DNA from: Candidatus Zapsychrus exili
GTDB lineage: Bacteria; Omnitrophota; Gorgyraeia; Zapsychrales; Zapsychraceae
Assembly: GCA_030765585.1 (NCBI GenBank)
Contig: JAVCCJ010000057.1
Span: 1-39,822 of the forward strand
Direction of reading: 5' to 3'
DNA length: 39,822 nt
Positions 31,897 to 38,629 of the stretch are shown one piece after another. Within the stretch, counting starts at the first letter, position 1, and each line of letters starts with the position of its first letter. Under the pieces are notes generated by a model, which was given only the letters and a program-made list of their open reading frames with translations, searched no databases and was not told the origin of the DNA. The position numbers and the translations under genes were made by a program.

Positions 31897-32295
31897 TTAA
31901 AATGTCACCAGTTTATCGCTTTCTTTAGTAATATCATACATATCCTTCATCGTTGAAATTGGGCACATTTCCGTTTCAGCTATATTTCTAGTTGCCCTCA
32001 CGGGAATTAGGGCATCTTCTGGCCCTGACTGGGTGGAAGCCCTGATTTCAGATTCTTCCTGTTCGCGAGATTTAATACAGCTACCACAAGCAAGAATCGC
32101 TCCCCCATCTTTCATAAATTTCTCTGCCTGTTGAACCGTATTAAACTTATCTGTACTTATTTTTTGATATTCAACACCTTTGCCCATAAAAAAAATTTTT
32201 ACCTCATCTTTTTGAGATAGGCAAAAATTCGCATAACGAAGAGCATTCCAGCTTGTTTCAACATCATTGCTTGAAATCACAACTCCTATTTTCAT
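31897..32295 (-). CDS. DsrE-family sulfur-relay protein with an in-frame repeat insertion
   Basis: A 132-aa DsrE/DsrF-like protein. The N-terminal MKIGVVISSNDVETSWNALR and FFMGKGVEYQ fit the family, and ILACGSCIKSR carries the likely active Cys (Cys70, Cys73), with CPISTMKDMY (Cys111) following. Residues about 83-106 are an extra 24 aa encoded by a 72-bp insertion with a TTTCAG direct repeat at its edges (31974-31979 and 32046-32051). Without it the protein would be 108 aa, the normal size. It sits directly before the BioB-IscU gene (1-base gap), so persulfide transfer to that protein is plausible but inferred. GGAG precedes the ATG. Confidence 0.85.
   Translation of the reverse strand: MKIGVVISSNDVETSWNALRYANFCLSQKDEVKIFFMGKGVEYQKISTDKFNTVQQAEKFMKDGGAILACGSCIKSREQEESEIRASTQSGPEDALIPVRATRNIAETEMCPISTMKDMYDITKESDKLVTF
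31974..32051. mobile_element. 72-bp palindromic element inserted in frame in the DsrE-like gene
   Basis: The stretch between two TTTCAG copies is 72 bases (24 codons), is about half G+C in an AT-rich gene, and holds several AGGGC/GCCCT inverted pairs. It adds a segment reading ALIPVRATRN to the protein and keeps the frame. This fits a short palindromic repeat inserted with a 6-base target duplication. Confidence 0.65.
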
Positions 32296-32318
32296 TTCTT
32301 TTTACTCCTTTATATATT

Positions 32319-33032
32319 TTATACAGTTATTACTTGCCCTGCTTTCATATCAAGAAAATTATCTCTATACTTTTCCTTAAAAATATTTTCTGCATCTATT
32401 CCGCTACAATGAGTTGCGCCTACCTTGTTGACTTTTAATTTTACAAATTCTTCAACAATCTGCTTAATTTCTTTATTTGAATGATTCTTCAAATGAAATC
32501 CTCCCAAAACAGCATAAAATTTCTTGATGCTTAACTGCGACTTAACTTTTTCAAGTATTTTAATAATCCCAGGATGAGCACAACCAGTAATAACTGAAAA
32601 TCCTTTTTCTGTCTTAACAATTAAAGATTGTTCTGATATGTTTTTGCCTTTATAGGTTCCAACAATCTCTCCGCTAGAATAAACCCCTATATTAACTCGC
32701 ATAAAATGAGTAACTTCTTTTAATTTTGCTGAAGACTCTAATATTTTGCGCTTAAAAACAGATCCAAATCCAGAAGATGAAAAAACATTTATATCTGAAG
32801 TTTTTGCAAGGATATCCCATAATCCACCTGGATGATCCCAATGATCATGTGAAATTACAATATCTTCAATAAGTGAAATATCGATTTCTAATTTATTAAT
32901 ATTATTCAGCAAATAATCACCTTTCCCTCCTGTATCAAATATAATTCGATTATCAATTAAAAATGACAATCCCCAACCAGCAGATAAATCTTTTCGTATA
33001 CTTTCACTATTAAATAATACCTTAACATCCAT
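32319..33032 (-). CDS. Metallo-beta-lactamase-fold protein (MptA/RFA-P synthase-like group)
   Basis: A 237-aa MBL-fold hydrolase. The metal motif is HDHWDH (residues 62-67), followed by GCAHPG and ATHCSG for the later ligands. The overall pattern (FDTGGKGDYLLNNI, VLGGFHL) matches the archaeal-type MBL group often annotated as 7,8-dihydropterin-6-methyl-4-(ribofuranosyl)aminobenzene phosphate synthase. That annotation rarely reflects proven function. It is the gene between the interrupted def copy and the DsrE-like gene in the cassette. In an anaerobe it could be a hydrolase or redox-linked enzyme; the substrate is unknown. Confidence 0.82.
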   Translation of the reverse strand: MDVKVLFNSESIRKDLSAGWGLSFLIDNRIIFDTGGKGDYLLNNINKLEIDISLIEDIVISHDHWDHPGGLWDILAKTSDINVFSSSGFGSVFKRKILESSAKLKEVTHFMRVNIGVYSSGEIVGTYKGKNISEQSLIVKTEKGFSVITGCAHPGIIKILEKVKSQLSIKKFYAVLGGFHLKNHSNKEIKQIVEEFVKLKVNKVGATHCSGIDAENIFKEKYRDNFLDMKAGQVITV

Positions 33033-33058
33033 CGTCTATTTTCCTTTTGTTTCTGTTG

Positions 33059-33514
33059 TTATATAATATTCTCAATAATATTAGAATGATCTATTATTAA
33101 CTTACCATTTAAATGATCCACTTCATGCTGAATTACTTTTGCCAATAAACCGTTAGTCTTTAATTCAATTTTTTCATTGTTTTCATCAAACCCGATAACA
33201 ACTATTTCAAACGGTCGCTCAACCTCAACTTCTATACCCGGAAGACTCAAACATCTTTCTTTCATCTTATCAATATATTTTTTATTAATAATTTCTGGGT
33301 TAGCTATCTTCATTGCGCCTTCTCCAATGTCTGCAACAATTAATTGCTTAAGAATCCCTACCTAAGGAGCGACTAGCCCAATGCCTTTACAATGATGCAT
33401 TGTAGAAACCATATCATTTAAGATTTTTACATCATCCGTAGTTACTTTTTCTAATGGCATACATTTCTGTTCTAAAACTTTATCTGGAAATATTCTGATA
33501 TCAAATAAACTCAT
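33059..33514 (-). pseudogene. Second peptide deformylase, TAG at the catalytic Gln codon
   Basis: One frame from ATG at 33514 to the stop at 33059 encodes a deformylase of 150 codons, broken only by TAG at 33364-33362 (codon 51). The first motif reads GIGLVAP then the stop then VG, so TAG replaces the Gln of GxGLAAxQ. Motif 2 is ERCLSLPG (normally EGCLS) with the Cys ligand, and motif 3 is HEVDHLNGK with both His and Glu. The remaining 100 codons are free of stops. The part after the stop could start at an internal ATG (33313) as an 84-aa fragment. The gene starts 2 bases after the DUF89 gene. The gene may be recently inactivated, misread, or suppressed; see findings. Confidence 0.8.
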
Positions 33515-33516
33515 AT

Positions 33517-34377
33517 CTAAACCCTTTTTAAAACAATATCACCTAATTCTACCCCAGCATATTTAGCAATTACTGGACACTTTGCCCTAAATAAAAAATA
33601 TATATTTTCTTTCTCTTGACTCAATGCCTCATAATTTCCCTGCCCCTTGCTAATAATCAAATCTGCATCTTTATAAACTTTCAAGAATTCTTTAGAACAA
33701 TATTTTAAAACTGTTCCAGGAGCATCAACTCCACTTGACATAATTTTAGTTCTTTTATCAAGCCCGCATTCTTGAGCATCCTCAATAAGAGCATCGTTGA
33801 GAACCGGCTTATCCCTTACAGCAAGAATAATAGCTTTATCTTCAGGAATTTCTTCTATAAAAACCCTGTCAAAAACAATTTCACCAGCATTGTCTGCTAA
33901 ATATAAAATTTTCTTAGCATCCTTTAATTCATATTTAAACTTCTCATAATCAAAAATAGTTTTGTTAATATGAGCAAAATCGTTTGTAAATAATTTTTCA
34001 AGTTCCTCTTCAATATTCAAACTATTATTAGCCGCATAATCAATAACATTACCTGCAATAGCAATTTCAACTGCCGTTAAAAGTTTTTCCTCAGAAGACC
34101 AAACTTCTTCTTTAAGTCTTGGGTACAAAGCTAGCGCCTTACGATTACTCTCTTTTTTAATACTTTTATAGATATCTTTATTCCCGTATCTTCTCTCCAT
34201 AACTTTATGAATTATGCGAGACATTTCAGGAGGCGAACATTCTAATGAAATCTTTGGAATAATCTGAGAAATCTCATTAAGTATCTCTTTATGAATAATT
34301 TCATTGTCGTCAACAAGCCGTGCCATTTCAAGCGCACTTTTTATAAAACAAGGTATACAATCTAAATACGTTCTCAT
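33517..34377 (-). CDS. DUF89 (ARMT1/AF1104-like) family protein
   Basis: A protein of about 286 aa of the DUF89 family, metal-dependent phosphatases acting on damaged phosphometabolites in characterised members. The prokaryotic type has an N-terminal CxxC (Cys7, Cys10 in MRTYLDCIPCF), and the catalytic region includes LADNAGEIVFD (the DN/AGE metal motif), VRDKPVLND and SKGQGNYEAL. The ATG at 34377 overlaps the upstream ATPase stop in an ATGA; the longer frame to 34392 is less likely. Its presence between two ferredoxin ATPases and the deformylase copy suggests a linked metabolic repair role, but no substrate is known. Confidence 0.83.
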   Translation of the reverse strand: MRTYLDCIPCFIKSALEMARLVDDNEIIHKEILNEISQIIPKISLECSPPEMSRIIHKVMERRYGNKDIYKSIKKESNRKALALYPRLKEEVWSSEEKLLTAVEIAIAGNVIDYAANNSLNIEEELEKLFTNDFAHINKTIFDYEKFKYELKDAKKILYLADNAGEIVFDRVFIEEIPEDKAIILAVRDKPVLNDALIEDAQECGLDKRTKIMSSGVDAPGTVLKYCSKEFLKVYKDADLIISKGQGNYEALSQEKENIYFLFRAKCPVIAKYAGVELGDIVLKRV

Positions 34378-35222
34378 AATAATTCTTTCCAAATATTATT
34401 TATTAATCCATCATACTTGCCGTTTGCATGTTCTAATATTGTCTTGCCTTGTACCATTGCTTCTACAACCGTCTTATCAAAAGGGATTTTGCCTACAACA
34501 GAAATATTGTTTTCTGCACAATATTTTTCAATTTGTTCAGTCATCCCTAAATTTAAAGTATATTTATTAACAACAAGCTTAACTGGAACTTTAAAATGTT
34601 GAGCAACTTCAATAACACGTTTCGCATCATGTAACCCAGATAAGGTTGGCTCAGTAACAACCAAAGTGCAACTAACCCCCGACAAAGAAGCAATAACTGG
34701 ACATCCAATTCCTGGCGGACCATCAATTATTACATATTCACAATTTTGTTTTTCTGCTAATTCCTTAGCTTGTTGTCTGACAAGCGAAACTAACTTCCCC
34801 GAATTCTCTTCAGCTATTCCAAGCCTCGCATGAACAAACGATCCGAACCGGGTATCAGATATATACCATTCGCCTGACTCATTTTCCTGCATCTCTATTG
34901 CTTGTGCAGGGCAAACATGACTACAAAATGAACACCCCTCACACGCAATAGGATCTACGATAAATTCATCAGAAATTGCTTTATATCGGCACAATTCAAT
35001 GCATCTTCTACATTGAGCACACTTATCTTTATCAATAACCGCAGTCTTTCCGCTTCTAAACTCATTTTTCTCTTTTACTGTAGGAGACAATAAAAGATGT
35101 AGATCTGCTGCGTCAACATCACAATCAACCATCACTTTATTCTTTACCAAAGCGGCAAACGCACCAGTTAAAATGGTCTTTCCTGTTCCACCTTTTCCAC
35201 TAATAATTAAAATTTGTTTCAT
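34374..35222 (-). CDS. MinD/Mrp-type ATPase with inserted ferredoxin domain (copy 2)
   Basis: A 282-aa P-loop ATPase. The deviant Walker A is SGKGGTGKT (residues 8-16), the switch region has VDCDVDAAD, and IDGPPGIGCPV is the later ATPase motif. A two-cluster ferredoxin insert lies between the two: Cys68, 71, 74, 78 (CAQCRRCIELC) and Cys94, 97, 100, 104 (CEGCSFCSHVC). This is the MinD-superfamily type with an inserted ferredoxin seen in archaea and anaerobes, including the Orp ATPases of Desulfovibrio. It overlaps the upstream copy by four bases (ATGA). Role: likely ATP-driven handling of an Fe-S or mixed metal cluster. Confidence 0.9.
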   Translation of the reverse strand: MKQILIISGKGGTGKTILTGAFAALVKNKVMVDCDVDAADLHLLLSPTVKEKNEFRSGKTAVIDKDKCAQCRRCIELCRYKAISDEFIVDPIACEGCSFCSHVCPAQAIEMQENESGEWYISDTRFGSFVHARLGIAEENSGKLVSLVRQQAKELAEKQNCEYVIIDGPPGIGCPVIASLSGVSCTLVVTEPTLSGLHDAKRVIEVAQHFKVPVKLVVNKYTLNLGMTEQIEKYCAENNISVVGKIPFDKTVVEAMVQGKTILEHANGKYDGLINNIWKELL

Positions 35223-36079
35223 GTTTTTACCTGAACTTGCTTTTTAATTTCATCAAAAAGACTTATAAACTTAGTTTTATACTCTGGAAATAATTCAACT
35301 ATAGACTCTCCCTTTGAATAACTTTTGGCAATCTCTTCGCTAAAAGGAATCTTCATTAATACTGGAATATTTTCTTCATTGCAATAATTCTCAGTTTTAT
35401 CATCGCCTAAATCACATCGATTTATCACAACACCAAAAAGAATATCTAATTTACGCATAGCTTCAACTGCTAATTGAAGATCATTTAGACCAAATGGTGT
35501 TGGCTCTGTCACAAGAACACAAAAGTCAGTTCCTCCAACAGCAGTAATAACGGGGCATGATGTCCCTGGCGGCACGTCAATAATAACCGTTCTTGTTGGA
35601 TTAATGTGCTGTTTAACTTGACGTATAACTGGCGGAGCCATTGCCTCACCGATATTTAATTTTCCATGAACAAATTGAATATTATCTTTTTCACCAAACT
35701 CTATAATGCCAATTTCCCTATTCATTTCTGTAATAGCGCCCTGTGGACACAAATACTGACACGCTCCGCATCCGTGACAAAAATTAGGAAAAAGCAAAAT
35801 ATTACCTTTACTTTTGTCTGTTTGAGGAATTACGGCAATAGCATTATATTCACATACCTCACGACATTTACCGCAATATGTACATTTTTCTTTATCGATA
35901 ACAGGGACTGGAATAAATGCATTCTTTTTCTCAACTATGACAGGGTTTAAAAACAAAGCAGCATTAGGTTCCTCAACATCGCAGTCCATCAGCTGAACAT
36001 TACTTAATGACAAAGCTAAGTTTACAGCTATAGTTGTTTTTCCTGTTCCACCTTTTCCGCTAGCTACAGAAAGTATCAT
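35219..36079 (-). CDS. MinD/Mrp-type ATPase with inserted ferredoxin domain (copy 1)
   Basis: A 286-aa paralogue of the neighbouring copy. Walker A is SGKGGTGKTT (residues 7-16), the switch segment is MDCDVEEPNA, and IDVPPGTSCPV follows the insert. The ferredoxin insert has Cys66, 69, 72, 76 (CTYCGKCREVC) and Cys101, 104, 107, 111 (CHGCGACQYLC), enough for two [4Fe-4S] clusters. The two copies are adjacent and coupled, so they may form a heterodimer, as proposed for Orp3/Orp4-like pairs. They stand directly after a methyltransferase and two NifX-like proteins. Confidence 0.9.
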   Translation of the reverse strand: MILSVASGKGGTGKTTIAVNLALSLSNVQLMDCDVEEPNAALFLNPVIVEKKNAFIPVPVIDKEKCTYCGKCREVCEYNAIAVIPQTDKSKGNILLFPNFCHGCGACQYLCPQGAITEMNREIGIIEFGEKDNIQFVHGKLNIGEAMAPPVIRQVKQHINPTRTVIIDVPPGTSCPVITAVGGTDFCVLVTEPTPFGLNDLQLAVEAMRKLDILFGVVINRCDLGDDKTENYCNEENIPVLMKIPFSEEIAKSYSKGESIVELFPEYKTKFISLFDEIKKQVQVKT

Positions 36080-36091
36080 TATCTAATTACC

Positions 36092-36694
36092 TCATTTACG
36101 TATTATTATTAATTCCTGACACTTTGAACTAAATTTCTCTACTTGATATCCCTTGACCGTTATATACTCCACTACCTCATTTAGAGTACAATGACCTGAG
36201 CTGTGATCTCTTCCTTCACTTTTGTGCAACTCCTTAATAATTTTAAAACCCTCTTTATTAAAATCGCTTATAACAATCTTTCCATTTAAAGCAATAACTC
36301 TTAAGAATTCATCAATAACTTTTAGCGGTTGACTTAAATGATGAATTAAATTAATGCCAAAAGAAACATCGAAACTGGCATCAGCAAAGTGTAAATGTTG
36401 AGCATCAGCAACAACAAAGTTTACTTTATCTAATAATCCCAAATACTGAATATTCATTTTGGCAAACTTTTGCTCCTCTTCAGATATATCTACTGTAGTA
36501 AATTGATATCCACTTTTCACTAAAGCAACTGCAAAATGCCCCTTTCCAGTGCCAAGTTCTAGTATTCTTCCTTCAATCGGTTGAACATTTTTAATTATAA
36601 AATATCTTTCCTCATCAATATCATATCCAAAACTTTTAAATAATTTTATTCTGGCACAATACTGTTGATGGTTTTCTAAAATGTTTTTATCCAT
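36092..36694 (-). CDS. SAM-dependent class I methyltransferase
   Basis: A 200-aa class I methyltransferase. ILELGTGKGHFAVAL (motif I) and TTVDIS (motif II) bind SAM, VADAQHLHFADASFDVSFGINLIHHL is motif III/IV-like, and the rest completes a Rossmann fold. The substrate is unknown; UbiE-like and Cys-protein methyltransferases look similar. Start codons at 36697 and 36694 are adjacent; the second has a better-spaced GAGG. It lies between the NifX-like genes and the ferredoxin ATPases. Similar methyltransferases accompany NifX/MTH1175-like genes in anaerobes. Confidence 0.85.
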   Translation of the reverse strand: MDKNILENHQQYCARIKLFKSFGYDIDEERYFIIKNVQPIEGRILELGTGKGHFAVALVKSGYQFTTVDISEEEQKFAKMNIQYLGLLDKVNFVVADAQHLHFADASFDVSFGINLIHHLSQPLKVIDEFLRVIALNGKIVISDFNKEGFKIIKELHKSEGRDHSSGHCTLNEVVEYITVKGYQVEKFSSKCQELIIIRK

Positions 36695-36769
36695 CATTAC
36701 CTCGTAATTATTAAACCAAATTTTAAATAATTAATCACATCGCGCAAAATTTATTGCCCATAAGATGCT

Positions 36770-37135
36770 CTAAATTAAACCTGATTTTTCTTCAGCATTT
36801 GGACCCTTTGTTGATTTAAACTCCCCGTTATTAAAACTATCTAAGGCTTCTTTAACAGTTCCTCGAACATCAAGGATAACTTCAATCCCTGCTGATTCTA
36901 AAGTCTGAGATGCATTAGGCCCAACTTTTCCAGTAAGTAGAGTTTTTATTTGTTTTTCAGCCACAAGTTGTCCTGACTGAACACCAACGCCTCCCATACC
37001 ATTCACATTTTGATTTTGAACTGCTTCAAATTGAGAAGTATCAGTATCAACAAAAATAAAATACTGACAACGACCAAAACGCTGATCCACCTTAGAATCT
37101 AAATTATTTCCTTCAGATGTTATACAGATATTCAT
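36770..37135 (-). CDS. NifX/MTH1175-like (dinitrogenase Fe-Mo cofactor family) protein, copy 2
   Basis: A 121-aa single-domain protein of the NifX/NifB-C/VnfX family (COG1433). MNICITSEGNNLDSKVDQRFGRCQYFIFVD is the typical opening, and GGVGVQSGQ and TGKVGPNASQ match the ribonuclease H-like fold that binds metal-sulfur clusters. No nitrogenase genes are in the window, so it should not be read as nitrogen fixation. The Desulfovibrio orange protein (ORP), a Mo/Cu-sulfur cluster protein, belongs to this family. It overlaps copy 1 by four bases (ATGA). Confidence 0.9.
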   Translation of the reverse strand: MNICITSEGNNLDSKVDQRFGRCQYFIFVDTDTSQFEAVQNQNVNGMGGVGVQSGQLVAEKQIKTLLTGKVGPNASQTLESAGIEVILDVRGTVKEALDSFNNGEFKSTKGPNAEEKSGLI

Positions 37136-37545
37136 TTTTCACCTCCATCATGTTCGCAAACCTCTTCATTTGGATGATCGCAAACTGTTTTATCCAAACC
37201 ATAGCCTTTGCCACCGCCTGGCTTACAAAAACTTTCTCCACCTTTTAAAGTCCCTTCTTCTAACTTCCTTATAACATCACTTATTTTTCCTTCTATACCA
37301 ACAATAGTTTCCATTCCGTATTCTTGAAAAAATCCGGTAGCGCGCATCCCCATGCCCCCAGTAATGATGCATTGTGCGCCTTTTTCGTTTAAAAATCCTG
37401 GAATAAGTCCTGGCTGATGTCCTGGGTTTTCAATGATATCTTGTTTTATTACTTTTCCATCTTCAATATCAACAATCGTAAAGGATGGACATCTACCAAA
37501 ATGAGCAGATACATAGTCATTGTCTGTTGAAATAGCAACTTTCAA
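37132..37545 (-). CDS. NifX/MTH1175-like protein with Cys/His tail, copy 1
   Basis: A 137-aa member of the same family as its neighbour: MKVAISTDNDYVSAHFGRCPSFTIVDIEDG, GHQPGLIPGFLNEKGAQCIITGGMGMRA. The C-terminal 33 residues add a Gly-rich stretch and CDHPNEEVCEHD, which could bind metal. It starts with TTG at 37545 behind GGAGG six bases upstream. A 13-bp perfect hairpin (37568-37604) precedes it. As a pair the two proteins could carry or hand over a cluster to the ferredoxin ATPases. Confidence 0.88.
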   Translation of the reverse strand: MKVAISTDNDYVSAHFGRCPSFTIVDIEDGKVIKQDIIENPGHQPGLIPGFLNEKGAQCIITGGMGMRATGFFQEYGMETIVGIEGKISDVIRKLEEGTLKGGESFCKPGGGKGYGLDKTVCDHPNEEVCEHDGGEK

Positions 37546-37567
37546 AATTAACCTCCAAATTTATAAT

Positions 37568-37604
37568 TTGATGGGAGTAGAAATCTAAAACCTACTCCCA
37601 TCAA
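37568..37604. promoter_or_regulatory. 13-bp perfect hairpin between DUF5320 and the first NifX-like gene
   Basis: TTGATGGGAGTAG (37568-37580) and CTACTCCCATCAA (37592-37604) are exact complements around 11 bases. On the minus strand it is followed by ATTATAAATTT, so as a terminator it is weak; on the plus strand TTTTT follows closely. It ends 22 bases before the TTG start. It may set the ratio of DUF5320 to downstream genes by partial termination or mRNA processing. Confidence 0.6.
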
Positions 37605-37629
37605 TCGTTTTTATTATTCATTTATTTTC

Positions 37630-37959
37630 TTAAGCTACAGAAGAATCATTAGGTTCTAACTCTTTAATCCTAGCGTTAATTATTTTAATCTCATTCTGCA
37701 TTGAAGAAGATTGCGTTTTTAACAACTTTGTTTCTTCTTGCGATGAGAGCGTAGGACTATAAATATTAGAATTTATCCAACGAAACCCCATGCCACACCC
37801 AATACCTCTTCGGAAACCTCTACTGCCACTACCTCTGGCAACGCTCCGACCTGATAAAATATTAGAATAACCTGCCGCTGAAAATCCAGAGCAATATCCT
37901 GCCCTACGACCTGTAATTGAACCCATTCCTATAGGCCCAGTTCTATCTCCACCTGGCAT
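37630..37959 (-). CDS. DUF5320-family small protein
   Basis: A 109-aa protein of the DUF5320 type. The N-terminal MPGGDRTGPIGMGSITGRRAGYCSGF is the family hallmark, a Gly/Arg-rich stretch follows, and the last 40 residues form a coiled coil (SSQEETKLLKTQSSSMQNEIKIINARIKEL). Family members usually lie beside MTH1175-like and ferredoxin-ATPase genes; function unknown. The ATG at 37959 has an excellent GGAGG ribosome site. The open frame continues up to 38049 but that part overlaps fur and a Fur box. It is the first gene downstream of fur. Confidence 0.82.
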   Translation of the reverse strand: MPGGDRTGPIGMGSITGRRAGYCSGFSAAGYSNILSGRSVARGSGSRGFRRGIGCGMGFRWINSNIYSPTLSSQEETKLLKTQSSSMQNEIKIINARIKELEPNDSSVA

Positions 37960-37985
37960 TTCGCACCTCCTTTCCTTAATGTTAA

Positions 37986-38000
37986 TGACAACCATTATCA
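37986..38000 (-). promoter_or_regulatory. Fur-box-like operator before DUF5320 and the metal-sulfur genes
   Basis: The 15 bases TGACAACCATTATCA fit the 7-1-7 Fur pattern TGATAATNATTATCA with two mismatches, in a longer palindrome TTAATGA...TCATTAA. It lies about 27 bases before the DUF5320 start and just after the fur stop, so the downstream genes may have their own iron-regulated promoter. Confidence 0.6.
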
Positions 38001-38017
38001 TTAAATAATAAAAAAAT

Positions 38018-38488
38018 TTATTTTGTACTACATTTTTTGCAAATACCAAAAAACTGAATTAAATGGTCCGTAATGTTAAACTCATACTTTTTAGATAATC
38101 CATCTTCCGTATTTTTTAAGAACTTAACTTCATCTTTCATAAAATCAGAATAATCAATAACCTTATAACACTTTTTGCAAACTAAATGATGATGATGGCC
38201 CTTTCCACTATAATTGTCAGAAAGCTCATATTTAGATCTTCCCTCTCCAAAGTCAAACTTGACGACCATTCCCATATTTACAAGCATTTCTAAATTTCTA
38301 TATACGGTAGTCAATCCAATATTTGGATAAAATTTATGCACAGCCAAATAAATATCTTCGGCGCTTAAATGCTCCTGTGTATTTCCAAGAACATCAAGTA
38401 TCGCTTCTCTCGGCTTTGTCATTCGATAGCCACAACACTTAAATTTTCCGTGCATCCATCGTGGTCCTGCTCCATCCTTGTTTGGCAT
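38018..38488 (-). CDS. fur: Fur-family metal-dependent repressor
   Basis: A 156-aa Fur-family regulator. The winged-helix DNA-binding domain (about residues 20-95) includes LSAEDIYLAVHKFYPNIGLTTVYRNLEML. The metal and dimer region has GHHHHLVCKKC (His98-101, Cys104, Cys107) and a second CxxC (Cys150, Cys153) for structural zinc. Sequence cannot fully separate Fur from PerR or Zur, but the operator at its own promoter (38501-38515) fits the Fur consensus best. AGGAG precedes the ATG. It heads the metal-sulfur cassette, pointing to iron control of these genes. Confidence 0.93.
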   Translation of the reverse strand: MPNKDGAGPRWMHGKFKCCGYRMTKPREAILDVLGNTQEHLSAEDIYLAVHKFYPNIGLTTVYRNLEMLVNMGMVVKFDFGEGRSKYELSDNYSGKGHHHHLVCKKCYKVIDYSDFMKDEVKFLKNTEDGLSKKYEFNITDHLIQFFGICKKCSTK

Positions 38489-38500
38489 ATTTTCTCCTAT

Positions 38501-38515
38501 TGATAATGATTGTCA
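38501..38515 (-). promoter_or_regulatory. Fur box at the fur promoter
   Basis: TGATAATGATTGTCA matches the 7-1-7 Fur consensus TGATAATNATTATCA with one mismatch. It sits just downstream of the -10 element (38522-38527), over the likely transcription start, an arrangement suited to autorepression. Confidence 0.78.
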
Positions 38516-38521
38516 TTAACA

Positions 38522-38550
38522 AATATATACTCTAAAATACAATCTGTCAA
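38522..38550 (-). promoter_or_regulatory. Consensus sigma70 promoter of fur
   Basis: On the minus strand TTGACA (38550-38545) is exact, followed by 17 bases and TATATT (38527-38522). It is one of the two strongest promoter matches in the window. Confidence 0.78.
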
Positions 38551-38562
38551 GATATTTGTTTT

Positions 38563-38605
38563 GGATGCTAAGTTCTATTGTAAATGCCAAGCATTTCATA
38601 TTGTT
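38563..38605. repeat. Partial copy of the repeat at 29531-29574
   Basis: GGATG followed by ATTGTAAATGCCAAGCATTT and CATATTG matches the order of motifs in the MITE-like element at 29531-29574 with few differences. AAATGC and GCATTT can pair around three bases. It lies between purC and the fur promoter. Confidence 0.45.
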
Positions 38606-38629
38606 CTTTGAAGGGGAAAACTGAAGAAT

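Noticed and set aside
33059-33313. An independent 84-aa protein starting at the internal ATG at 33313
   Set aside because: The frame continues upstream as a clear deformylase with motif 1 and is broken only by TAG, so the fragment is the rest of an interrupted gene.
36770-37545. A nitrogen-fixation locus
   Set aside because: NifX/MTH1175-like proteins are present, but no nifHDK, nifB radical SAM or nifEN genes are seen. The family is widespread outside nitrogen fixers.
37630-38049. A longer DUF5320 protein starting at 38049
   Set aside because: It would overlap fur and span the Fur box; the ATG at 37959 has a strong GGAGG and matches the family start MPGGDRTGP.
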